Source of the DNA: JAVBUZ01 sp031554725
GTDB lineage: Bacteria; Bacillota; Clostridia; Lachnospirales; Lachnospiraceae
Assembly (NCBI GenBank): GCA_031554725.1
Contig: JAVBUZ010000136.1
Location: 1 to 5,970, forward strand
Direction of reading: 5' to 3'
DNA: 5,970 nucleotides
Part shown: in pieces, positions 1 to 5,256 of the stretch
How positions within the stretch are numbered: the stretch's first letter is position 1
Layout of the letters: each line of letters begins with the position of its first letter
The notes under the pieces: model-generated
What the model was told of the DNA's origin: nothing
The model's input: the letters and a program-made list of their open reading frames with translations, nothing else
The model's database searches: none
Made by a program: the position numbers and the translations under genes

Positions 1-233
1 GAGAAGTAAAACTTACACCAATAGAATACAAAATATTACAGCTTCTAGTGCAAGAAAGCGGAAGAGTCCTTTCTATTGAACAAATATATGAATCCATATG
101 GCATATGGCAGCAGTTGGCGCTGACAACACCATAGCAGTGCATATAAGGCATATTCGTGAAAAGATTGAAAAGAACCCTAAAAACCCACAGTATATAAAA
201 GTTGTTTGGGGGACTGGATATAAAGTAGGGTGA
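1..233 (+). CDS. OmpR/PhoB-family response regulator, C-terminal DNA-binding domain (5' truncated)
   Basis: Frame 3 is open from the window edge to the TGA at 231-233 and gives 76 residues from EVKLTPIEYKILQLL to the C-terminus. This is the winged-helix output domain of an OmpR/PhoB (VanR-like) response regulator. Visible hallmarks are the LTPIEYKILQLL first helix, the ESGRVLSIEQIYESIW segment, the recognition helix around NTIAVHIRHIREKIE, and the C-terminal wing ending YIKVVWGTGYKVG. The receiver domain with its phosphorylated Asp lies outside the window, so the GTG at 48 is internal and not a start. Proteins of this family bind promoter DNA after phosphorylation by a sensor kinase. In VanRS-like operons the kinase gene usually follows at once, often overlapping, but none follows here. 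The target genes cannot be deduced. The natural C-terminus looks complete. Confidence in the family is high. Confidence 0.93.
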   Translation, partial: EVKLTPIEYKILQLLVQESGRVLSIEQIYESIWHMAAVGADNTIAVHIRHIREKIEKNPKNPQYIKVVWGTGYKVG

Positions 234-247
234 GGTGTGTATATAGC

Positions 248-468
248 GAAGTCCGATGTAATAAGTACCTGAGGGGAGTGTTTGTCTACGTCAGTCCTTA
301 GTTAGCGTACCTATGGGCTGTATGCAGGGTGCTTGGACCAATAAAAGGAAGGTGGCACCTGCACAAGTTTACTTGTTGCAGGTACTACCTTCCTTTTATT
401 TATTGCCGTAGGCGCTGCATACATCCAAGTGAGAACACCTCCCCGATGGTTTTAGTTTATCGGACTTC
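248..468 (+). repeat. Domain A: nested long-range stem of the candidate RNA
   Basis: Tiers from outside to inside: 248-257 pairs with 459-468 (10 bp, exact); 273-282 pairs with 434-444 (GGGGAGTGTT against AACACCTCCCC, one bulge); 316-327 pairs with 415-426 (GG-C-TGTATGCAG, one mismatch); 340-353 pairs with 387-400 (14 bp, exact); 357-362 pairs with 378-383 (ACCTGC/GCAGGT); 363-367 pairs with 372-376 around a TTTA loop. The innermost 61-nt hairpin ends in a T-rich run (TTTTATTTATT), so on its own it could pass for an intrinsic terminator of the response regulator gene. The three outer tiers that enclose it are not explained by that reading. Confidence 0.75.
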
Positions 469-599
469 AATAGATACACCGATGACAATACTACCAATAG
501 GTGCATTAGCTGAAAATTTTCGGTGATAGCTGGGGGAGAAACAAAGATTGCGATAGAGCAATGGGAGATGTTGTTTGTTGTATAAAATATTTAGAAACA

Positions 600-740
600 G
601 ATACAGTGAAAAAAGAAGCTTCTTAAGAGTTGTGTTGAAAAACGCTGGTGCTTGCGCGTGTTGTGTATGCGCTTATGCACCACTGCGTTTTTCTCCAAGC
701 GGAAGCGGCAACTCGAAGAAATTCTTGTTTTCACTGTATC
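600..740 (+). repeat. Domain B: second nested long-range stem of the candidate RNA
   Basis: Tiers from outside to inside: 600-612 pairs with 728-740 (GATACAGTGAAAA, 13 bp, exact); 613-617 with 722-726; 620-624 with 716-720; 627-632 with 709-714 (GAGTTG/CAACTC); 637-645 with 685-693 (GAAAAACGC/GCGTTTTTC); 646-651 with 677-682 (TGGTGC/GCACCA) after a 2-nt bulge; 654-659 with 667-672 (GCGCGT/ATGCGC, one G-T). An internal loop at 694-708 holds CCAAGCGGAAGCGG. The 637-693 part followed by TTTTT resembles a terminator, but the outer 29 pairs make an architectural RNA domain more likely. Confidence 0.75.
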
Positions 741-844
741 GTTAGTACCATCCATTCTATATTCAAGCGAGAGCGTCTGTCCTAAGGAACTTTGCTTCTA
801 CCACAGCTTTTCAAAACTTTCAGAGAAAAACACTATTGCCCTAC

Positions 845-873
845 TTGACAACTGAAAATGATAGTGGTACTGT
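845..873 (+). promoter_or_regulatory. Probable sigma-A promoter of the ABC operon
   Basis: A perfect -35 hexamer TTGACA (845-850) is separated by exactly 17 bases from TACTGT (868-873). The latter is a weak -10 that keeps the important T1, A2 and T6. It would start transcription about 50 bases before the ATPase gene. An inverted pair ACTGT (869-873) / ACAGT (888-892) covers the -10 and the start region and could be an operator. The site overlaps the 3' part of the candidate RNA. Confidence 0.5.
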
Positions 874-932
874 ATTAATTAAGTAACACAGTCACACAAT
901 GATTTAAAGAAAAAATAAGGATGGGGACAAAT

Positions 933-1640
933 ATGTTAGAAGTTGTAAATTTATCAAAAAAGTATGGAAAAACATTAGCGGTTGATGGAGTAAGTTTTAT
1001 GCTTCCAAGTGGTCAGGTTGGTATTTTGTTAGGACCAAATGGTGCAGGTAAATCTTCAATTATTAAAAGTATTTCGGGATTAGTACGTGCAGAAGGTCAG
1101 GTACGTATTGCAGGGATTTCTACAAAAGCATTGGAAGCAAAAAAGAAATTTGCTTATGTTCCAGAGATACCAGCTATGTATGACGCCCTTACGGTAAGAG
1201 AACATATTGATTTCATGATTCAGGCATACAAGGTTGAGGTTTCAGAAGAGGAAATTATTACTCTTCTAACTAGATTTGAAATGGAAGACAAACAAGATAA
1301 ATTAGGGAATGAATTATCAAAGGGTATGATGCAGAAGGTTAGTATTTGCTGTGCTCTGATTGTCAATCCAGAAGTTATTTTACTAGATGAGCCAATGGTT
1401 GGTCTTGATCCAGCAGCAATCAAGGAACTTAAGAAGGTTATTTTAGAATTAAAGGAACAAGGAAAAACGATATTAATTAGTACTCATATGCTTGAAATGG
1501 TAAAAGAACTTTGGGATTTTACCTTTGTAATGGAAAAAGGCCATATTATTGGAACCTATAGCAAGGATATGATAGGGGCTGACAATTTGGAGGATTTATT
1601 CTTTAGCCTAACAGAATCTACGAAGCAAGAAGGAAAGTAG
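933..1640 (+). CDS. ABC transporter ATP-binding protein (ABC-2/NatA-like exporter)
   Basis: The gene encodes 235 residues of a cytoplasmic ABC ATPase that would power the membrane protein encoded next to it. Motifs in order: Walker A GPNGAGKSS at residues 34-42; Q-loop region AYVPEIPAMYDALTVREH at 74-91, with Glu where Gln is usual; signature LSKGM at 128-132 instead of LSGGQ; Walker B VILLDEP at 148-154; D-loop GLDP at 157-160; switch His185 in STHML. The Glu and the changed signature are common in NatA-type exporters and do not argue for loss of activity. I chose ATG 933 because GGATGGGG at 919-926 lies 6 bases upstream. The in-frame ATG at 921 would have its AAGG directly abutting, leaving no spacing. 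The stop is 8 bases before the permease start, so the two are an operon. Substrate unknown. Confidence 0.93.
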   Translation: MLEVVNLSKKYGKTLAVDGVSFMLPSGQVGILLGPNGAGKSSIIKSISGLVRAEGQVRIAGISTKALEAKKKFAYVPEIPAMYDALTVREHIDFMIQAYKVEVSEEEIITLLTRFEMEDKQDKLGNELSKGMMQKVSICCALIVNPEVILLDEPMVGLDPAAIKELKKVILELKEQGKTILISTHMLEMVKELWDFTFVMEKGHIIGTYSKDMIGADNLEDLFFSLTESTKQEGK

Positions 1641-1648
1641 GGGAGAAA

Positions 1649-3214
1649 ATGAGCGCACTTATTTACTTATATCGTAAAAACTTAAAAAATAGAGCTAAGA
1701 AGGCGATCCGTAAGCCAATTACCTATTTTTATCTGTTTCTAATTTTGATTTATGTTGTTTTTTTGCCAATAGGTCTTAATGAAATATTATCTGAGATGAC
1801 CTGGAACACTCCAGATAAGCTTGCAGCTATTTTTACAGTGGTAGCTTTTTGGCTAATACCGATGAGCTTAGTTTCTTATGCAAAGAGAAAAGGTTTGATT
1901 TATAGAAAGGGTGATGTACATTTTTTATTTACAGCCCCAGTTAGTCCTAAAAAGATACTTTTATATGCACATATCAAAACCTTATTCGTATATACCATCG
2001 TGGGAATTATAGTTATGCTTGCTGGATATTTTATGTTTGGCGCATCACTACTGCAAATAGGAGCATATTTTATTGCATCTATGATTCTGGAAAACTTATT
2101 AGAAGGCTCTCTCATGGTGCTTTTTTATGGTTCAGAAAAGATAAATGCAAAAGGAAGAAAAGTTGCAGAAATCGCAATGTATATTTTAATCGGAATGTTC
2201 ATCCTATTAGGAGTAATGGTTTATTTCCAAAAAGGCTTGTCTATTGAATCGGTGTTTTATTATTTAGGCATGGATGCGGTACAGATGGTGCCAATCGTAG
2301 GCTGGTATATTGGACTAATTCACCTTATATTTGCAGGCCCTACTTTGGTAAATTGTATTGTTTCGGTTTTATATATATTGCTTACTCTAATCTTAACTGT
2401 AGCAGCAGTAAAAATGAAATGTACTGGTGAATTCTATGAAGATGCGATGCAGTTTGCAGATGATTATGAAGAACTAAGAGAAAAGAAAAGCAATGGTGAA
2501 GTAGCAAGATTAGGAAGAAAAGAGAAATTCAAAAAAGCATCTGTAACTTATAAAGGCGGCGGAGCCAAGGCGCTATTTTATAAGCAACTACTTGAATATA
2601 AAAAATCAACCTTATTTTTCTTTGATAGCACAACTCTAATTATGCTAGGGCTAGGAGCTTTTATCGGGCTTATGTGGTCTCAAAGTATGCAAGAAATTAA
2701 AGATTTTGTTTTGCCTATGGCCATGGGATATACGGTATTTTGCATGAGCGCAGTTGCAGGAAAATGGGGCAAGGAAATTAAGTCTCCTTATACCTTCCTG
2801 ATACCAGATTCACCAATGCGTAAGCTTTGGTATGCAACAGTACTTGAACATATAAAAGCAGCAGTAAGTGGAGCAGCATTAGCGATACCTCTAGGCATCT
2901 ATATAAAGGTAGCTCCATTACAAATTATTTTTAGTATTATCTTCTATGTATGTTTACAGGCTTGCAAAATATATAACACCATTATTACAGAGGTGGTTGT
3001 GGGAAATGTGTTAGGAAAAGTAGGAAAGCAGCTATTCATTATGCTATTACAAGGAATTGTTCTTGGAGTTGCGGCGACAGCAGCGGGAATTGGTACCTTT
3101 GTATTTTCTATAGAGGTTGGCTATCTTCTTATGATTGGAGTTCTTTTAGTGATAGGATTTGCACTAATGACAGCGGCAAATATTACTTTTGACAAAATGG
3201 AAATAGTAGAGTAG
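1649..3214 (+). CDS. ABC exporter membrane protein (putative ABC_export-type permease)
   Basis: This 521-residue polytopic membrane protein is the partner of the upstream ATPase. It begins with a basic cytoplasmic stretch (RKNLKNRAKKAIRKP, residues 9-23). Hydrophobic segments follow at about 25-45, 58-77, 108-130, 134-158, 173-192, 212-230 and 234-254. A charged cytoplasmic loop spans about 256-322 (EFYEDAMQFADDYEELREKK, then many Lys). A second membrane half has segments near 326-345, 353-371, 403-420, 424-440, 462-487 and 490-511. The motif RKGDVHFLFTAPVSPKKILLY (86-106) is typical of the 'putative ABC exporter' family of Firmicutes, where the ATPase is separate. AGGGGAG at 1639-1645 is a good ribosome binding site just before ATG 1649. 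No substrate-binding protein is encoded nearby, consistent with export rather than uptake. The exported substrate cannot be told. The C-terminus ends in a short cytoplasmic tail. Confidence 0.85.
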   Translation: MSALIYLYRKNLKNRAKKAIRKPITYFYLFLILIYVVFLPIGLNEILSEMTWNTPDKLAAIFTVVAFWLIPMSLVSYAKRKGLIYRKGDVHFLFTAPVSPKKILLYAHIKTLFVYTIVGIIVMLAGYFMFGASLLQIGAYFIASMILENLLEGSLMVLFYGSEKINAKGRKVAEIAMYILIGMFILLGVMVYFQKGLSIESVFYYLGMDAVQMVPIVGWYIGLIHLIFAGPTLVNCIVSVLYILLTLILTVAAVKMKCTGEFYEDAMQFADDYEELREKKSNGEVARLGRKEKFKKASVTYKGGGAKALFYKQLLEYKKSTLFFFDSTTLIMLGLGAFIGLMWSQSMQEIKDFVLPMAMGYTVFCMSAVAGKWGKEIKSPYTFLIPDSPMRKLWYATVLEHIKAAVSGAALAIPLGIYIKVAPLQIIFSIIFYVCLQACKIYNTIITEVVVGNVLGKVGKQLFIMLLQGIVLGVAATAAGIGTFVFSIEVGYLLMIGVLLVIGFALMTAANITFDKMEIVE

Positions 3215-3230
3215 ATGATGTATATCTGGA

Positions 3231-3259
3231 TTGACTTGTAGGTGTTTTCCGTGTAGAAT
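3231..3259 (+). promoter_or_regulatory. Sigma-A promoter of the GH105 gene
   Basis: TTGACT (3231-3236) and TAGAAT (3254-3259) are separated by exactly 17 bases, each one mismatch from consensus. Transcription should start near 3266, giving a leader of about 44 bases. The hydrolase therefore has its own promoter although no terminator separates it from the ABC permease, which ends 16 bases upstream of the -35. Confidence 0.8.
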
Positions 3260-3267
3260 GAAAGTAG

Positions 3268-3283
3268 TTGTAAGCGTTTACAA
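3268..3283 (+). promoter_or_regulatory. cre operator (CcpA or related LacI-family repressor)
   Basis: The 16-mer TTGTAAGCGTTTACAA fits the catabolite-responsive element consensus WTGNNARCGNWWWCAW at every position and is a near-perfect dyad around a central CG. It covers about +2 to +17 of the predicted transcript, where a bound repressor would block initiation or early elongation. CcpA with HPr-Ser-P is the expected ligand in Firmicutes. A local LacI-family sugar regulator with the same half-sites is also possible. Confidence 0.82.
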
Positions 3284-3309
3284 AAAGTATATACGGAGGA
3301 ACATTTAAC

Positions 3310-4443
3310 ATGCAAATGCCCATTATTGAGAAGTACATTGATGAACTAATCGAGAAGAGCACACTTGACGTGCCAGTGTGGAATATCGAAAAAACAAAAC
3401 ATGGATTAAAAGCTGGCTGGAACTATATTGACGGATGTATGATTTTAGCACTTTTAGAAACCTATAATACTACGGGCGAAAAGAAATATTTGGATTTCGC
3501 AGATGCATTTATCGATCACAGAGTAAAAGAGGATGGAACAATCGAAGGATATTCTGTGGATGAATACAATATCGATAATGTTAATGCAGGAAGAACATTA
3601 TTTCAGCTATATGATATTACAGGTAAAGAGAAATATAAAAAAGCAATCGAGCTTATTTATAGTCAGATTAAGACACAGCCTAGAACTCAGGCAGGAAACT
3701 TTTGGCATAAAAAGATTTATCCAAATCAGGTTTGGTTAGATGGTCTATATATGGGTCAGCCTTTTTATATGGAATATGAGACAAAATTTAATAACAAAGA
3801 AAACTACGCTGATATCTTTAGCCAATTTAAAAATGTAATCGAACTCATGAGAGATAAAGAAACAGGTTTATACTATCATGGATATGACTCTTCAAAATCT
3901 ATTTTCTGGTGTGATAAAGAAACAGGACTTTCTAAGAACTTTTGGCTTCGCGCCCTTGGATGGTATTCTATGGCGTTATTAGATACCCTAAGCAAAGTGG
4001 ATAGAGACGGTTGTGAAACAGAATTTGCAGAATTGAAAAATGCTTTTGAAGATTTGATTGGTTCATTAATTAAATTTCAGGATGAGAGCGGTATGTGGTA
4101 TCAGCTACCAGCACTTGCTGGAAAAGAGCCAAACTACTTGGAAGCAAGTGGAAGTTCTATTTTAGCATTCTCTATTTTAAGAGGTGTAAGATTAGGATTT
4201 TTACCAGAATCATTTAGAGAGTACGGTGTAAAAGCATTTAATGGTATTTGCGACAAATACTTAAACACAGAAGGTGGCGAGTTACACTTAGGTGGAATTT
4301 GTTTGGTTGCTGGACTTGGGCCTGCAGATAACACAAGACGTGATGGAAGCTTTGAGTATTATATGTCGGAACCTATTGTAGCAGATGATGCAAAGGGTGT
4401 AGGACCATTCTTACTTGCTTATACCGAAATGAGAAGACTTTAA
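3310..4443 (+). CDS. GH105 unsaturated rhamnogalacturonyl hydrolase, YteR/YesR-like
   Basis: This 377-residue glycoside hydrolase family 105 enzyme matches the usual length of B. subtilis YteR. Family members remove the unsaturated galacturonyl residue from the disaccharide left by rhamnogalacturonan lyases, by hydrating the C4-C5 double bond. Visible landmarks are GWNYIDGCMILALLETY (36-52), EYNIDNVNAGR with Asp89 (85-95), NQVWLDGLYMGQPF with Asp144 (139-152), LYYHGYD with His190 (187-193), FWLRALGWYSMALLD (211-225) and a C-terminal Gly-rich region. Asp89 and Asp144 line up with the YteR catalytic pair Asp88/Asp143. No signal peptide is present, so the enzyme is cytoplasmic and acts on imported oligosaccharides. 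The start at ATG 3310 follows GGAGG (3295-3299) with 10 bases of spacing; a second ATG is at 3316. The gene has its own promoter, cre site and terminator. Uptake genes are not in the window. Confidence 0.92.
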   Translation: MQMPIIEKYIDELIEKSTLDVPVWNIEKTKHGLKAGWNYIDGCMILALLETYNTTGEKKYLDFADAFIDHRVKEDGTIEGYSVDEYNIDNVNAGRTLFQLYDITGKEKYKKAIELIYSQIKTQPRTQAGNFWHKKIYPNQVWLDGLYMGQPFYMEYETKFNNKENYADIFSQFKNVIELMRDKETGLYYHGYDSSKSIFWCDKETGLSKNFWLRALGWYSMALLDTLSKVDRDGCETEFAELKNAFEDLIGSLIKFQDESGMWYQLPALAGKEPNYLEASGSSILAFSILRGVRLGFLPESFREYGVKAFNGICDKYLNTEGGELHLGGICLVAGLGPADNTRRDGSFEYYMSEPIVADDAKGVGPFLLAYTEMRRL

Positions 4444-4450
4444 TTAAATA

Positions 4451-4486
4451 AAACAGCCTGCACTGAAATGTGCAGGCTGTTTCTAT
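4451..4486 (+). terminator. Intrinsic terminator after the GH105 gene
   Basis: A 13-bp perfect stem (AAACAGCCTGCAC at 4451-4463 with GTGCAGGCTGTTT at 4470-4482) encloses a 6-base loop, and TTTCTATT follows. It lies 8 bases after the hydrolase stop codon. The symmetric A- and T-rich flanks could let it act weakly on the other strand as well, but the main direction is plus. Confidence 0.88.
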
Positions 4487-4536
4487 TATGGGTCGTGACC
4501 CTGTTGAGCTCGCTGTAAAGCGTGCGAAATATTAAC

Positions 4537-4553
4537 CACCCGCTATGCGGGTG
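4537..4553 (+). repeat. IS200 left-end hairpin
   Basis: A 7-bp stem CACCCGC / GCGGGTG with a TAT loop. It is the likely TnpA recognition structure of the left end. A small extra stem CGCT-GTAA-AGCG (4511-4522) lies just outside it. Confidence 0.7.
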
Positions 4554-4573
4554 CGCGGTGTTTGTTATACAAA

Positions 4574-4638
4574 AAAATCACCTTTTCGTTATAATAAGGT
4601 TGTTCAAGCCAGTTTATAACGAAAGGAAAGGTGATTTT
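4574..4638 (+). promoter_or_regulatory. Hairpin that buries the tnpA ribosome binding site
   Basis: The 5' arm 4574-4594 pairs with the 3' arm 4614-4638. AAAATCACCTTT (4574-4585) pairs with AAAGGTGATTTT (4627-4638) over 12 bp. CGTTATAA (4587-4594) pairs with TTATAACG (4614-4621) over 8 bp. A short purine bulge (4623-4626) lies opposite. The Shine-Dalgarno sequence AGGAAAGGTG is inside the 3' arm, and the ATG at 4640 follows it directly. In a transcript containing both arms the ribosome site would be closed. This kind of translational silencing is established for IS200 tnpA in enterobacteria. Confidence 0.78.
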
Positions 4639-4639
4639 A

Positions 4640-5119
4640 ATGGCCAATAAGGCAAATAGTTTAGCACACACTAAGTGGATGTGTAAGTACCACATAGTGT
4701 TCACTCCCAAGTATAGGAGAAAAATCATTTATAATCAATACAAAGAAAGTGTAAGAGATATTCTAAAGCAACTTTGCGCGTATAAAGGAGTAGAGATTAT
4801 CGAGGGGCATCTAATGCCCGACCATGTGCACATGCTGGTCAGCATACCACCAAAGTTAAGTGTTTCACAGTTTATGGGATATCTAAAAGGTAAAAGTGCG
4901 CTGATGATCTTTGACCAGCACGCTAACTTAAAATATAAGTTTGGAAACAGACATTTCTGGGCAGAAGGATATTATGTGAGCACCGTAGGACTTAATGAGG
5001 CAACCATAAAGAAATACATTCAGGAACAAGAAAGCCATGATATAGCCATGGATAAACTGAGTGTGAAAGAGTATGAAGACCCCTTCAAGGGGGAGCCGGT
5101 ATTACAAACACCCTTTTAA
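4640..5119 (+). CDS. tnpA: IS200-type Y1 transposase TnpA
   Basis: This 159-residue single-domain HUH transposase has the usual length for IS200/IS605 TnpA (about 150 residues). The N-terminus HTKWMCKYHIVFTPKYRRK (10-28) is the family hallmark. The metal-binding HUH motif is His62-Val-His64 within MPDHVHMLVSIPP. The nucleophile is expected to be Tyr126 in the helix ATIKKYIQEQ, with Gln130 as the third metal ligand of the family pattern YxxxQ. RHFWAEGYYVSTVG (104-117) is also typical. All catalytic residues are present, so the gene looks intact. ATG 4640 is preferred over GTG 4631 because AGGAAAGGTG overlaps the GTG and lies 7 bases before the ATG, and because homologues begin close to this Met. 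The protein cuts and rejoins single-stranded DNA at the hairpin ends as a dimer. Confidence 0.94.
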   Translation: MANKANSLAHTKWMCKYHIVFTPKYRRKIIYNQYKESVRDILKQLCAYKGVEIIEGHLMPDHVHMLVSIPPKLSVSQFMGYLKGKSALMIFDQHANLKYKFGNRHFWAEGYYVSTVGLNEATIKKYIQEQESHDIAMDKLSVKEYEDPFKGEPVLQTPF

Positions 5120-5209
5120 GGGTGGCGACAAGTCAAGGGCATTAAAGGCTTGAACAAAGTGAAAGCCAGCGTCTTTAGGCGCTGGCCGGTAACAGCCCCT
5201 TATAGGGGC
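5109..5209 (+). repeat. Hairpin series in the IS 3' tail
   Basis: Four small stems follow one another between the end of tnpA and the right-end hairpin: 5109-5114/5119-5124 (CACCCT, overlapping the tnpA stop), 5133-5137/5149-5153 (TCAAG/CTTGA), 5165-5173/5178-5186 (GCCAGCGTC with GGCGCTGGC, TTTA loop, one G-T) and 5195-5200/5204-5209 (GCCCCT/AGGGGC). No open frame covers the tail. It could be a transcribed structured RNA, a block to transcription, or single-strand folds used in transposition. I cannot choose between these. Confidence 0.6.
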
Positions 5210-5215
5210 GAGCAA

Positions 5216-5236
5216 ACCACCCGTTTGACGGGTGGT
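5216..5236 (-). terminator. IS200 right-end hairpin, likely also the mntP terminator
   Basis: A 9-bp perfect stem ACCACCCGT / ACGGGTGGT with a 3-base loop. Read on the minus strand it comes 20 bases after the mntP stop and is followed by TTTGCTC, a GC-rich stem with a short T run. No other terminator for mntP is visible. Its primary role is presumably as the TnpA right-end recognition fold. The terminator role is inferred. Confidence 0.6.
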
Positions 5237-5256
5237 CATGATTTCATAGGAAAGAC

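Larger units (their letters stand above)
235..897 (+). ncRNA. Candidate large structured non-coding RNA, class unassigned
   Basis: This stretch of about 660 bases lies between the response regulator and the ABC operon. Its short open frames (329-526, 652-855) have no good ribosome binding site and unprotein-like composition. Instead it shows two extended base-paired domains. Domain A (248-468) has about 56 pairs in nested tiers, and domain B (600-740) has about 50 pairs. There is a small hairpin at 547-551/558-562 and a weaker third closure at 744-750/865-871. Paired arms are interrupted by bulges, mismatches and internal loops, as in folded RNAs rather than simple DNA palindromes. A weak 5-bp closure GTGTG (235-239)/CACAC (893-897) could join the ends. 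Size and ornate nesting recall the large Firmicutes RNA classes (ROOL, GOLLD, OLE), but I cannot assign one from memory. I saw no group II domain V, RNase P GAGGAAAGTCC motif or tmRNA ends. Strand and exact ends are inferred. Confidence 0.55.
4490..5245 (+). mobile_element. IS200/IS605-family insertion sequence with tnpA only
   Basis: The element has a single Y1-transposase gene flanked by subterminal hairpins instead of terminal inverted repeats, as the family requires. The left hairpin is CACCCGC-TAT-GCGGGTG (4537-4543/4547-4553). The right hairpin is ACCACCCGT-TTG-ACGGGTGGT (5216-5224/5228-5236). Both are preceded by AACCACCC, so they are versions of the same recognition fold. There is no tnpB, so this is the IS200-type single-gene arrangement. 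Such elements move as single strands by excision and insertion at short target sites without duplicating the target, so no direct repeats are expected. The exact ends are not fixed by the sequence: the left cleavage site should lie a little upstream of 4537 and the right one shortly after 5236. The element sits between the GH105 terminator and the mntP stop. Confidence 0.85.

Noticed and set aside
349..362. T-box-like motif AAGGTGGCACC
   Set aside because: It resembles the conserved T-box antiterminator box, but the bases after it depart from ACCGCG, no stem I or specifier loop is apparent, and no aminoacyl-tRNA synthetase or amino-acid gene follows.
329..526. 65-codon open frame inside the candidate RNA
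   Set aside because: It starts in the arm of a stem, has no ribosome binding site, and its protein is rich in Cys, Arg, His and Pro without recognisable features.
652..855. 67-codon open frame inside the candidate RNA
   Set aside because: It begins within a base-paired hairpin, lacks a ribosome binding site, and covers strongly paired segments, so it is best seen as chance.
235..900. Group II intron (GTGTG near the 5' end)
   Set aside because: The 5' GTGYG match is short. No domain V hairpin with an AGC triad and GNRA loop, and no reverse transcriptase, was found.
1220..1423. Minus-strand open frame within the ABC ATPase gene
   Set aside because: It is antisense to a well-supported gene containing the signature and Walker B motifs, and has no features of its own.
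4543..4728. Minus-strand open frame over the IS left end
   Set aside because: It arises from the complementary strand of the regulatory hairpin and the tnpA start, with no ribosome binding site.
5109..5236. CRISPR array or tandem repeat
   Set aside because: The hairpins differ in sequence and spacing, and no direct repeat unit recurs.
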